Positions 15,504 to 23,013 of a stretch of 64,000 bases of DNA are shown piece by piece. This DNA comes from an uncultured Pelagibacteraceae bacterium (GTDB lineage Bacteria; Pseudomonadota; Alphaproteobacteria; Pelagibacterales; Pelagibacteraceae), in NCBI GenBank assembly GCA_902591025.1, contig CACIZB010000002.1, forward strand, positions 1 to 64,000. Reading direction: 5' to 3'. Every line of letters starts with the position of its first letter. Position 1 is the stretch's first letter. Under the pieces are notes generated by a model that searched no databases, had not been told where the DNA came from, and saw nothing but the letters and a program-made list of their open reading frames with translations. Made by a program: the position numbers and the translations under genes.

Positions 15504-16875
15504 TTATTAAGTTTGATTTTGGAATAGTTTGATTGTTTTCACCCCTAACACCTTTAAGGTTTTTAATGGTCACGGTATTATTATTAAACTCATTTTCTCC
15601 ACAAATAATCGCTACTGTTAATTCACGCTTGTTAGCTAAATCGAGCTGTTTACCAAGATTTTTTTTAGTACTTAAAAAAACTTCTGCGTTAATATTATTA
15701 TCTCTTAATTGATCGACAATGTCATAATAATTCTTTAAGTATTTTTCATCCATGACACAAACTAAAACCGGCTTTTGATCTTCCACTTGAATTTGGTTTA
15801 ATTGTATTAAAGCAAATAACATCCTGTCCACACCAAAACTAATTCCAGTCCCAGGAACATCGATACCTCTAAACCTTGAAATAAGTTTGGCATATGATCC
15901 TCCCGAACAGATACTGCCTAAATCAATTTCCTTACCTTTGTTGTTGGTTACTTTGAAATTTAAATTTGTTTCAACTATGAATGAGTCATAGTAAGAAAGC
16001 CCTCTAACAATTGTAAAATTTGTTTTAACTTGATTTAAATTTGAACCATACCCAAGTATTTGAAATATATCCTCTAACTCTTGAATTCCTTCTTGAGATA
16101 ATGGATTTTTTAAAGTTTCTTTTAATTTTTTTAAATCTTTTATTTTTAGAAAATTTAATATCTGCGCTGTCTGATCATCAGTTAATTCAGCACCCTTTTG
16201 TATGGCTCCACTTTGATCTTTTCTTTCTTTCTTAAGTAAATCTTCAACCCCCCTTAATCCAAAACCAGGCTTGTCGAGTTTATCAATTGCTCTAATAACT
16301 TTTATTTGTTTTTCCTCAGAAATTTTCAAATCATCAATTAAACCCTGAACAATTTTTCTATTACTCACATTAATTGTAAATTGATCTTTTTTTAATCCGC
16401 AGTCTGAAAGAGTACTTGATATTAAATTACAAAGCTCTGCATTTGCTTGGGCAGGATTAACATTTCCAACTATATCAAAATCTGCTTGCAAAAATTCTCT
16501 ATACCTTCCATTGCCAGCTTTTTCATTTCTGAACACATTTTGAATTTGATATCGCTTAAAGATTGATGGAAGTTGTTGATTATTTTGAGCATAGAATCTC
16601 GCCAACGGGCTTGAAAGATCATACCGAAGAGTGATATTTCTGTCTCCATCTTTAAATGAAAATACATCAGACATAGGATTAGTTTCATCTTCTGCCAAAA
16701 AAGATCCGATGTTTTCTGCGATTTCAAACGAGGGAGTTTCTAAAGCTTCTGCTCCAAATTTTACAAAATTATTCTCAATAGCTTTTAAAAGCTTTTTTTT
16801 GAGAAGAAGTTTTTTATCCCAACGATCTTCAAATCCTGAAGGTAATCCAGGAACTAATTTATTATCTTTAATCAT
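15481..16875 (-). CDS. hisS: histidyl-tRNA synthetase
   Basis: Class II synthetase charging tRNA-His. Motif 2 reads FRNEKAGNGRYREFLQ, the histidine-A box is VRGLSYYDSFIVE and motif 3 is GTGISFGVDRM. A C-terminal anticodon domain follows, 464 residues from ATG 16875. The wording of motif 2 (NEKxGxGRxRxF) resembles the variant HisRS of Rhizobiales/Rhodobacterales rather than canonical HERPQ types. An upstream TTG (16908) is rejected because it lies inside tRNA-His, whose CCA ends just 5 bases before this ATG. No Shine-Dalgarno is present. Confidence 0.93.
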   Translation of the reverse strand: MIKDNKLVPGLPSGFEDRWDKKLLLKKKLLKAIENNFVKFGAEALETPSFEIAENIGSFLAEDETNPMSDVFSFKDGDRNITLRYDLSSPLARFYAQNNQQLPSIFKRYQIQNVFRNEKAGNGRYREFLQADFDIVGNVNPAQANAELCNLISSTLSDCGLKKDQFTINVSNRKIVQGLIDDLKISEEKQIKVIRAIDKLDKPGFGLRGVEDLLKKERKDQSGAIQKGAELTDDQTAQILNFLKIKDLKKLKETLKNPLSQEGIQELEDIFQILGYGSNLNQVKTNFTIVRGLSYYDSFIVETNLNFKVTNNKGKEIDLGSICSGGSYAKLISRFRGIDVPGTGISFGVDRMLFALIQLNQIQVEDQKPVLVCVMDEKYLKNYYDIVDQLRDNNINAEVFLSTKKNLGKQLDLANKRELTVAIICGENEFNNNTVTIKNLKGVRGENNQTIPKSNLINEIKKLI

Positions 16876-16880
16876 TTTTT

Positions 16881-16955
16881 TGGTACCCGGGCTGAGAATC
16901 GAACTCAAACTTAAAGTTCCACAAACTTTCGTGCTAACCGTTACACCACCCAGGC
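16881..16955 (-). tRNA. tRNA-His (GTG)
   Basis: Folds as a 75-nt tRNA: acceptor GCCTGGG with CCCGGGT (G1-U72 wobble), D-arm GTG/CAC, anticodon stem AAAGT/ACTTT with loop TTGTGGA (anticodon GUG), T-arm TTGAG/CTCAG with loop TTCGATT, and encoded CCA. The base before G1 is T, not G, and the discriminator is A73, not C. It therefore lacks the canonical G-1:C73 histidine identity pair, a variant known in part of the Alphaproteobacteria. It sits 5 bases upstream of hisS. Confidence 0.95.
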
Positions 16956-16991
16956 ATTCCTTATTTTTATATTATTTTTATGTGGATTAAA

Positions 16992-17002
16992 ATTATATTA
17001 TA
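16992..17002 (-). promoter_or_regulatory. overlapping TATAAT -10 elements before tRNA-His
   Basis: Two perfect minus-strand TATAAT hexamers (16997-17002 and 16992-16997) lie about 37-47 bases upstream of the tRNA-His 5' end, the expected distance for a tRNA leader. No good -35 is seen; the place where it would be is occupied by the palindrome at 17008-17023. A candidate promoter for tRNA-His and hisS-hisZ-hisG. Confidence 0.4.
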
Positions 17003-17007
17003 AATTA

Positions 17008-17023
17008 ATAGCCTATAGGCTAT
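17008..17023. promoter_or_regulatory. perfect 16-bp palindrome, possible operator
   Basis: ATAGCCTATAGGCTAT is a perfect dyad, G+C-richer than its surroundings, placed where the spacer and -35 of the putative tRNA-His promoter would be. Such a position suits a dimeric regulator. It could alternatively form a hairpin, but no T-run follows on the minus strand. No regulator can be named. Confidence 0.4.
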
Positions 17024-17025
17024 GG

Positions 17026-17049
17026 AAACAGTTTTTATGTGAACTGTTT
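17026..17049. repeat. 8-bp inverted repeat next to the palindrome
   Basis: AAACAGTT (17026-17033) and AACTGTTT (17042-17049) are exact inverted arms around an 8-base loop. It adjoins the 16-bp palindrome upstream of tRNA-His. It may be part of the same control region or a weak hairpin. Confidence 0.4.
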
Positions 17050-17121
17050 AAAATTACTTTAACTGTAATATTTATAATCATTGAGGATCTTTTAGACAAT
17101 AATTAAGATTATTCAACCCAT

Positions 17122-17162
17122 AAAAGAAAAGGACGTCAATCTAAAACCTAGAAAAACGCCCC
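17122..17162 (-). terminator. rho-independent terminator of the cold-shock gene
   Basis: On the minus strand, GGGCGT and ACGTCC can pair (one G-U) across a loop of about 19 bases, followed by the T-rich run TTTTCTTTT. It lies 16-57 bases downstream of the cold-shock stop. It is among the few G+C-containing hairpins in the window and separates this unit from tRNA-His. Confidence 0.6.
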
Positions 17163-17178
17163 TTTATAAATTTTACGA

Positions 17179-17391
17179 TTAGTCCAATTTTTTTAAATTT
17201 ACAGCTGATGGACCTTTTGGACCATCCTCAAGTGTAAACTCTAGTTTATCACCTTCGTTAAGATATCTCATTCCCGCAGCTTTTACTGCACTTGCGTGCA
17301 CAAACGCATCTTTTTCTTTGTCTTCTCTTTCGATAAATCCAAAGCCTTTTTTTCCGTTAAACCATTTAACAGTTCCTTTTAATGTACTCAT
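17179..17391 (-). CDS. cold-shock domain protein (CspA family)
   Basis: A single cold-shock OB domain binding RNA or ssDNA. Both RNA-binding motifs are intact: KGFGFIE (RNP1) and DAFVHAS (RNP2), with the opening GTVKWFN and closing GPSAVNLKKL typical; 70 residues, exactly family size. An AAAGGA lies about 12 bases before the ATG. It has its own terminator. The name cspA or cspE cannot be fixed from sequence alone. Confidence 0.94.
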   Translation of the reverse strand: MSTLKGTVKWFNGKKGFGFIEREDKEKDAFVHASAVKAAGMRYLNEGDKLEFTLEDGPKGPSAVNLKKLD

Positions 17392-17467
17392 CTTATTTAT
17401 TAGTCCTTTGTTTTATTTATTATCATATAAAATTAAATTTTTTTTAACGAAATTCAAGATATTTTGG

Positions 17468-17542
17468 TGGTGCCTCGGGAAGGATTCGCACCTCCGACAC
17501 AAGCCTTTTCAGGGCTCTGCTCTACTCCTGAGCTACCGAGGC
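17468..17542 (-). tRNA. tRNA-Phe (GAA)
   Basis: 75 nt with acceptor GCCTCGG/CCGAGGC, A73 and encoded CCA (repeated as CCACCA), D-stem GCTC/GAGC, anticodon stem GAGCC/GGCTT with loop CTGAAAA (anticodon GAA) and T-stem GGAGG/CCTTC. The T-loop is TGCGAAT, so position 55 is G where almost all tRNAs have U (pseudouridine). Six bases downstream of infA on the same strand, so probably co-transcribed. Confidence 0.93.
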
Positions 17543-17548
17543 AAAAGA

Positions 17549-17764
17549 TTAACCTCTGAAGATTATTCTGCCTTTTGTAAGGTCATAAGGAGTCATTTCT
17601 ACTGTTACATTATCACCTTGCAATACTCTAATTCTATTTTTTCTTAACTTACCAGCGGTATGGGCTGTTACTGTGTGTCCATTTTCAAGTTTTACTCTAA
17701 ACATTGCATTAGGCAACAAGTCTGTAACTTTACCTTTAAATTCAAGTAAGTCTTGTTTTGACAA
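17549..17764 (-). CDS. infA: translation initiation factor IF-1
   Basis: Single OB-fold factor that sits in the ribosomal A site during initiation. 71 residues with [33 protein letters not shown] and [18 protein letters not shown], all IF-1 hallmarks. The frame begins with TTG (17764), preceded by AGGAG at about 9 bases within the end of hisD. This is among the best Shine-Dalgarno sequences seen here, and no ATG is available. Followed by tRNA-Phe after 6 bases. Confidence 0.95.
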   Translation of the reverse strand: MSKQDLLEFKGKVTDLLPNAMFRVKLENGHTVTAHTAGKLRKNRIRVLQGDNVTVEMTPYDLTKGRIIFRG

Positions 17765-17766
17765 AT

Positions 17767-19050
17767 TTATTTTCTCCTAATTCTTTTTTTAATAGATTGA
17801 GCATGTCCAGCTAAACCTTCGTAATTTGCAAGAGTTATAACTGATGGTCCAAGACTTTCAATACCCTTTTTTGATAAATTTATGTAAGAAATTCTTTTAT
17901 AAAATTCATTTACACTTATCCCACTTGAATATTTTGCTGAGCCATTTGTGGGTAATATATGATTAGAACCTACATTGTAATCAGTCATAGCCATTACGGC
18001 ATACTTACCTAAACAAATAGATCCAGAATTTTTTATCTTAGAAATAAAAGATTTAAAATTCCTTACATTTAATTCTAAATGTTCAGGTGCAATTTTATTT
18101 ACAACATTAATAATTTTTTTATCAGTTTGAATATGAATTAAAATTCCATATTTATTTAAACTTTTTCTTGCTATCGTTGATCTTGGAATATCCTTTAATT
18201 GACTATTAATTTCTAATTTTACTTTATTTAAAAAACTTTTATCTTTAGAAATTAAGATACATTGGGCAAGTACATCGTGCTCCGCTTGACCTATTAAGTC
18301 GCTAGCTACCCATTCAGGATTAGATTGTTTATCACAAACTATAGTAATTTCTGATGGGCCTGCAGTCATGCTTTCTATACCAACGTCTCCAAAAACCTCT
18401 TTTTTTGCAGCGGCAACATAAATATTTCCCGGTCCTACAATCTTATTAACCTTTTGAATTTTTTTAGTCCCGTAAGCAACTGCTGCTATTGCTGAGGGGC
18501 CTCCTATAGAATAAATTTCTTTAATTTTACATTTTCTTGCAGCATATAATACTGCCGGATTCTGTTTGCCTTTATTGCTTGGATTTATCATTACTATTCT
18601 TTTTACTCCTGCTACTATTGCTGGAATAGCATTCATCAATACAGTTGAAGGATATGAAGCTGAAGAGCCAGGAACATAAATTGCAACGGACTCTATCGGT
18701 AAATATTTATATTCCAATTTATTTTTAAATTTATCCGTATAATAAATATTTTTAAATTTTTGAAGAGAGTGAAATTTGTAAATTCTTTGGTAAGCTAAAT
18801 CAATTGCTTTTTTTACTTTATTTTCCAGAAATGATATTGATTTTGAAATCTGTTTAGAATTCGGTTTTATAATTTTATTTTTGTTATATTTTTTTTCATA
18901 TTTTAGTAGGGCTTTGTCACCATTCTTTTTAATATCCTTTATTATATTTGTAACTGAAATAGACTCTGATTTTACTTTATTTCTTCTTTGTAAAAGCAAA
19001 TTATCAAGGATTTTATCAAAGTTTTTATTTTTACTACTAATTTCTATCAT
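17767..19050 (-). CDS. hisD: histidinol dehydrogenase
   Basis: Zn-dependent, NAD-linked last two steps of histidine synthesis. Typical segments: [23 protein letters not shown] (in part), [48 protein letters not shown] with the QxEH zinc ligands, APEHLEL, and [20 protein letters not shown]. 427 residues, normal. The start overlaps the DUF2948 stop by one base (TAATG), forming the alphaproteobacterial murA-DUF2948-hisD unit. infA follows and uses a ribosome-binding site inside the hisD end. Confidence 0.94.
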   Translation of the reverse strand: MIEISSKNKNFDKILDNLLLQRRNKVKSESISVTNIIKDIKKNGDKALLKYEKKYNKNKIIKPNSKQISKSISFLENKVKKAIDLAYQRIYKFHSLQKFKNIYYTDKFKNKLEYKYLPIESVAIYVPGSSASYPSTVLMNAIPAIVAGVKRIVMINPSNKGKQNPAVLYAARKCKIKEIYSIGGPSAIAAVAYGTKKIQKVNKIVGPGNIYVAAAKKEVFGDVGIESMTAGPSEITIVCDKQSNPEWVASDLIGQAEHDVLAQCILISKDKSFLNKVKLEINSQLKDIPRSTIARKSLNKYGILIHIQTDKKIINVVNKIAPEHLELNVRNFKSFISKIKNSGSICLGKYAVMAMTDYNVGSNHILPTNGSAKYSSGISVNEFYKRISYINLSKKGIESLGPSVITLANYEGLAGHAQSIKKRIRRK

Positions 19051-19448
19051 TAATCTTCAATTTGAATTTGATCTTCCAATCTTACTTCGATTGCTTCAGT
19101 AGTCAAAGCGATGTGGGCATTATTATTAAAAATCAGATTAATCTCGTAATTATTTTTATTTTTCATAAAGTCTATAGCCAATAATTCCAAAATTAATTTG
19201 TTATTTTTTTGATTTATATTTTTGGATTTTACTTTATCAACAAAATCAAATCTACAAATACTATTAATCTTTCCACTTTTGTGATTTGTTTCAACTCTAT
19301 TTCTTTCAATTGACATCAAAAAAACTTTATTCAATGCTAAATATTTAATATCTGCCACTTTTATTTTAGCTCCAGCACTGTAAGCTGATATCATTTGTAA
19401 CCCCTCACTATCTGTTGCTATAATTTGTGCTGAATATTTTTTTTCCAT
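19050..19448 (-). CDS. DUF2948 family protein
   Basis: Protein of 132 residues recognised mainly by context: in alphaproteobacteria a DUF2948 gene sits between murA and hisD exactly as here. It has an early DSEGLQMISAYSAGAKIKVADIKYL stretch (in part), a central CRFDFVDKVKSKNI and a late AIEVRLED tail, consistent with that family. The ATG at 19448 overlaps the murA stop as TGATG. No signal peptide or membrane segment. Function unknown. Confidence 0.75.
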   Translation of the reverse strand: MEKKYSAQIIATDSEGLQMISAYSAGAKIKVADIKYLALNKVFLMSIERNRVETNHKSGKINSICRFDFVDKVKSKNINQKNNKLILELLAIDFMKNKNNYEINLIFNNNAHIALTTEAIEVRLEDQIQIED

Positions 19449-20701
19449 CAATTAACTCTTCTTATCTTAGCCCCAACTTTTTTTAATTTTTTTTCTAAAT
19501 CTTCGTATCCTCTATCAAGATGATAGATTCGATTAATTACTGATTTTCCTTTCGTACTTAACGCTGCAAGAATCAAAGAGACAGAAGCTCTTAAATCAGT
19601 AGCCATCAATTCAGCTGGTGCAAACTTTATATTCCCAGAAATAGATGCTTTGTTACCATTTATAGAAATTTGCGCTCCCATCCTATTTAGCTCAGATACA
19701 TGCATAAATCTATTTTCAAAAATATCTTCCTTTATGTAAGATCTGTTATTGGCTTTACATAACAATACCATTATCTGAGCCTGCAAGTCAGTTGGAAATC
19801 CGGGATAAGGAGCAGTTTTTATGTTCGTACTCTTAATATTTTTATTTCCAAGAATTTGTATTTCGTTTTTTTTTACAATCACTCTTGCACCAATCTTTCT
19901 TAAAATATCAATTTCAGTTTTTAAAATACTCGGTGAAAGATTTCTTATTTTCAAATTACTTTCTGTTATTGCTGCCGCGATTAGATATGTTCCTGCCTCG
20001 ATCCTATCAAACATAATAGAGTAAGTTGTTTCATTTACTTCTTCCACCCCTACAATTTTGATCGATCTTTTTGCAGTCCATGTTATATCACATCCTAACT
20101 TTACTAAAAAATCTACTAAATCTTTAATCTCTGGTTCAATTGCACAATTATTTAAAATTGTTGTTCCTTTAGCAAAACTTGCTGCAATTATCAGATTTTC
20201 CGTCGCCCCTACGGAAATTTTGGAGAAACGAATTTTCGAACCTATTAATCCTCTTGGGGCGCAAGCATGAACATATCCTTGAAAAATTTTATATTTTACA
20301 CCTAATTTAGATAAGGAATTAAGATGAATATCTACTGGCCTAGTCCCAATTGCACAGCCGCCTGGAAGTGAAACTTTTGCAACTCTAAACTTTGCTAACA
20401 AAGGGCCAAGCACCAGAATTCCTGCACGCATAGTTTTCATAAGATTATAAGATGCAAATTTTTTATTTTGTTTTGAATTATCGATCACTAACTCTTTATT
20501 CTTAAATTTTATTTTAGATCCTAATGATCTCAATAAATCTATCATTGTTTCAATATCCTTAACTTTTGGAAGATTTCTTAAAAAAATTTTTTTATTTGTT
20601 AATAAACTTGCTGCAAGTATTGGTAATGAAGCATTTTTTGATCCTGATATGTCGATTGTTCCCTTAAGTTTATTTGATCCAAAAACTTCAAGTTTTTGCA
20701 T
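19448..20701 (-). CDS. murA: UDP-N-acetylglucosamine 1-carboxyvinyltransferase
   Basis: First committed step of peptidoglycan synthesis, adding enolpyruvyl to UDP-GlcNAc. K22 and N23 in ISGSKNASLP, the catalytic Cys at 116 in LPGGCAIGTRPVD (fosfomycin-sensitive type), and FPTDLQAQ with the catalytic Asp are present. The DLRASVSLILAAL ending is typical. 417 residues. Lies two bases after dcd in the same direction and is followed by DUF2948 and hisD. Confidence 0.95.
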   Translation of the reverse strand: MQKLEVFGSNKLKGTIDISGSKNASLPILAASLLTNKKIFLRNLPKVKDIETMIDLLRSLGSKIKFKNKELVIDNSKQNKKFASYNLMKTMRAGILVLGPLLAKFRVAKVSLPGGCAIGTRPVDIHLNSLSKLGVKYKIFQGYVHACAPRGLIGSKIRFSKISVGATENLIIAASFAKGTTILNNCAIEPEIKDLVDFLVKLGCDITWTAKRSIKIVGVEEVNETTYSIMFDRIEAGTYLIAAAITESNLKIRNLSPSILKTEIDILRKIGARVIVKKNEIQILGNKNIKSTNIKTAPYPGFPTDLQAQIMVLLCKANNRSYIKEDIFENRFMHVSELNRMGAQISINGNKASISGNIKFAPAELMATDLRASVSLILAALSTKGKSVINRIYHLDRGYEDLEKKLKKVGAKIRRVN

Positions 20702-20703
20702 AA

Positions 20704-21258
20704 TTAAACTTTGGGCAATGTTACTCCAGTTTGACCCATATACTTTCCCTTTCGGTCTGCGTAAGTCACTTCTGGTTTTTCATTTCCTTTAAGGAAAATA
20801 AATTGAGCAACACCCTCATTAGCATAAATCTTAGCAGGTAAAGGGGTAGTATTGGAAAATTCAAGAGTTACATAACCCTCCCAACCTGGTTCTAAAGGTG
20901 TGACATTTACAATTATTCCACATCTTGCATAAGTTGACTTACCAAGACAAATCACCATTATATCCTCTGGAATTTTAAATTTTTCTACTGTGCTCGCTAA
21001 TACAAATGAATTAGGGGGAATAATGCATTCTGAGGTATTTTTGCTTACAAAATTTGTTGGTTTAAAATTTTTTGGATCTACGATTTCAGAATTTACATTT
21101 GTAAATATTTTAAACTCATTAGAAACACGTGCATCATATCCAAATGATGAAAGCCCATAAGAAATACTATCTCCTCTTATCTGTTTTTCCTCGAAAGGAG
21201 AGATCATATCATTTTCTTTGGACATTTTCCTTATCCACTTATCTGATAAAACTGACAT
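20704..21258 (-). CDS. dcd: dCTP deaminase
   Basis: Converts dCTP to dUTP, supplying dUMP for thymidylate. The signature [20 protein letters not shown] includes the catalytic Arg and Glu; the N-terminal [17 protein letters not shown] and the C-terminal [11 protein letters not shown] segment are typical. At 184 residues it matches the trimeric monofunctional family. Two bases upstream of murA. Confidence 0.95.
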   Translation of the reverse strand: MSVLSDKWIRKMSKENDMISPFEEKQIRGDSISYGLSSFGYDARVSNEFKIFTNVNSEIVDPKNFKPTNFVSKNTSECIIPPNSFVLASTVEKFKIPEDIMVICLGKSTYARCGIIVNVTPLEPGWEGYVTLEFSNTTPLPAKIYANEGVAQFIFLKGNEKPEVTYADRKGKYMGQTGVTLPKV

Positions 21259-21263
21259 TTTAG

Positions 21264-21362
21264 TTATTTCTTTTTCTTATTCTTTTTTTGAGAAATTTTT
21301 CTTTTCCTTAAATTCTTTCTAAGAGCTAAACTTAATCTTTCATCTTTATTTTTTGCACTCAT
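21264..21362 (-). CDS. very small basic protein, 32 aa
   Basis: ATG 21362, stop TAA 21266-21264. The peptide begins [18 protein letters not shown] and ends in a lysine/arginine tail. The start overlaps the stop of the upstream 65-aa gene as ATGA, and dcd begins five bases further on, so it sits tightly in an operon. The [16 protein letters not shown] pattern resembles small alphaproteobacterial basic proteins of unknown role. Possibly nucleic acid or ribosome binding, from charge alone. Confidence 0.5.
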   Translation of the reverse strand: MSAKNKDERLSLALRKNLRKRKISQKKNKKKK

Positions 21363-21556
21363 TTTTTATTAGGATTGGTGAGAAAATCTAAAGTTATGGG
21401 CTTTGAGGCATCAAGGGTGTTATTTTCTTTCTCAATTTTTGGACCTTCTTTTGCTAGTCTTTTTGCTTTTTTTTCTGCAAGCTTTCTTTCTCTTTTAGCT
21501 TGTTTTTCCATTAATTTTGCACTTTTAGTAGATTTATAATCGTAATGAATACCCAT
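21359..21556 (-). CDS. small basic hypothetical protein, 65 aa
   Basis: ATG 21556. The central part is an alternating Lys/Arg/Glu/Ala helix (MEKQAKRERKLAEKKAKRLA), followed by a Pro/Leu tail ending DFLTNPNKK. No signal peptide or cysteines. Coupled by ATGA to the 32-aa basic gene downstream and then dcd and murA. A single charged helix suggests nucleic-acid or protein binding, but no family is recognised with certainty. Confidence 0.55.
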   Translation of the reverse strand: MGIHYDYKSTKSAKLMEKQAKRERKLAEKKAKRLAKEGPKIEKENNTLDASKPITLDFLTNPNKK

Positions 21557-21609
21557 AAAATTTCCTTAAGTAGATATAAATCATATTATCAAAAAAATTA
21601 AGGCAATAA

Positions 21610-21639
21610 TTTGAGAAAATACACTATATTAGTCTCAAA
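21610..21639. repeat. 7-bp inverted repeat upstream of tRNA-Thr
   Basis: TTTGAGA (21610-21616) and TCTCAAA (21633-21639) are exact inverted arms around 16 bases that include TATATT (21625-21630), a possible -10. It lies between the divergently arranged small basic gene and tRNA-Thr. An operator or chance dyad. Confidence 0.3.
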
Positions 21640-21658
21640 TTATTAGTTTATAAGATCT

Positions 21659-21732
21659 GCCCTCATAGTTAAGTGGTATAACGTGTCCATGGTAAGGATA
21701 AATCTCAAGTTCGATTCTTGGTGGGGGCACCA
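21659..21732 (+). tRNA. tRNA-Thr (GGT)
   Basis: 74 nt with encoded CCA. Acceptor GCCCTCA/TGGGGGC, anticodon stem TGTCC/GGATA with loop ATGGTAA (anticodon GGU), T-arm TCAAG/CTTGG with loop TTCGATT. Position 32 is A instead of the usual pyrimidine. It runs toward the opposite-strand membrane-protein gene that ends 12 bases later. Confidence 0.92.
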
Positions 21733-21744
21733 CTAAAAAATACT

Positions 21745-23013
21745 CTATTCAACAAATTTTTGGTGAAATTTAATGACAGGATTGTTTTGAAATAGTCTAA
21801 TACCTTTATAGTCAAATATAATTTTTGAGGAATTATAAACGATCTTATAAAGACTATTTGTTGCTATATCTCCTGTAATTAAAGTTTTAGGATTCCAGTA
21901 AAATGCAAATATAAAAAAAACAACAATAAGTAATTTTTTTCTTTTTATTAGAAAATTAATATAAAAATTGTAGTTTAAATTTTTACTGATTATTTTATGT
22001 TTCACAAAATACAAGTACAACAAAATTGACATAGAATATTGAATATGAACCCATCTACCCCAATCATGACCAAAGGCATATAATAACAACATTGGAGAAT
22101 AAAGTATAAAAAATAGATATATGGGCTTAAAATTTTTGCTAATAAAATTTTCTTGATTTGTAAAATTTTTTTTATTTATGCAAAGATGTAAAGGGAAAAA
22201 ACCAATCAAAAAAATCATAATATATCTAAAATAATGAAAAAAATTAGTTCTTTCTAAGTGAATCCAAAATGTATCAAAATAAATTGTATTTGTAATAAGT
22301 AAATCTGCTGACCCATAACACCTTTCATTAAACTTTGTTTCTAAATATTTACACATAACATTATGTCCCTCACTGCTTAAAGGTAGAGTAAAAATTATTA
22401 AAATTACAATTATCGATGGCAAGAAAATTAAAAATATCTTTATAAATGTTTCTGCAAAAGAATATAATCTGTTTTTATTTATTAGAACCACTGCAAAAAA
22501 AGGAGCTAATAAAATTACTTGTTCCCAAATCAAGCACAAAATAGGAAAAAAAATCAGTACAAAAAGATTAACCAAATTTGCATGAATTTTTTTATCAGAA
22601 AGGAAAATTACGATTAAAAAAGAGAGAAATATGGACATTTCTTTTCTTCCTAGACCTTCAAGTTCTGCAATAGGGTATAATAAGAATAGTGGACTAAATA
22701 ATGCAAAAATTTGAATAATATCAAGTTTAAGATCTTTAATTAAGATAAAAAACAATATTAAATAAGAACTGTGGAGCGTAATCTGAAGAAAAAGAATTGC
22801 ATCTCTTAGTGAAATTGAAAAAAAGTTTGATAAAAAAATATTTATTTCACCTCCAAGCCCTCTTCGAGTAAAACCACCTTGATAATTTATAAGCCATTCT
22901 GAAACAGACCAATCAAGTCCACCATTGTGTTTACGAATTAAATAAAAAACTGAATAAAAAATCAAAAATATTGTAAAAAACAAAAATTTATTTTTTATTA
23001 AAATTTTATTCAT
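21745..23013 (-). CDS. multi-pass membrane protein, possible glycan-related (GT-C-like)
   Basis: 422 residues with about ten hydrophobic helices spread over the whole length, starting with one at residues 9-26. Conserved-looking features are the early periplasmic WLINYQGGFTRRGLGGEI stretch and ELEGLGRKEMS in a loop near residue 120. This layout of long TM pairs with an early charged/aromatic loop resembles uncharacterised polysaccharide-associated membrane proteins and GT-C transferases, but no catalytic motif is certain. Its start overlaps the stop of the VTT-domain gene by one base (TAATG), so the two may act together. Confidence 0.5.
   Translation of the reverse strand: MNKILIKNKFLFFTIFLIFYSVFYLIRKHNGGLDWSVSEWLINYQGGFTRRGLGGEINIFLSNFFSISLRDAILFLQITLHSSYLILFFILIKDLKLDIIQIFALFSPLFLLYPIAELEGLGRKEMSIFLSFLIVIFLSDKKIHANLVNLFVLIFFPILCLIWEQVILLAPFFAVVLINKNRLYSFAETFIKIFLIFLPSIIVILIIFTLPLSSEGHNVMCKYLETKFNERCYGSADLLITNTIYFDTFWIHLERTNFFHYFRYIMIFLIGFFPLHLCINKKNFTNQENFISKNFKPIYLFFILYSPMLLLYAFGHDWGRWVHIQYSMSILLYLYFVKHKIISKNLNYNFYINFLIKRKKLLIVVFFIFAFYWNPKTLITGDIATNSLYKIVYNSSKIIFDYKGIRLFQNNPVIKFHQKFVE

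Noticed and set aside
16876..16908. An 11-codon upstream extension of hisS
   Set aside because: It would begin with TTG inside the tRNA-His gene. The ATG at 16875, just after the tRNA CCA, leads into the conserved N-terminus.
17318..17647. Plus-strand open frame of 109 codons
   Set aside because: It lies antisense to the cold-shock gene, tRNA-Phe and infA, all of which are certain. It has no protein-like composition.
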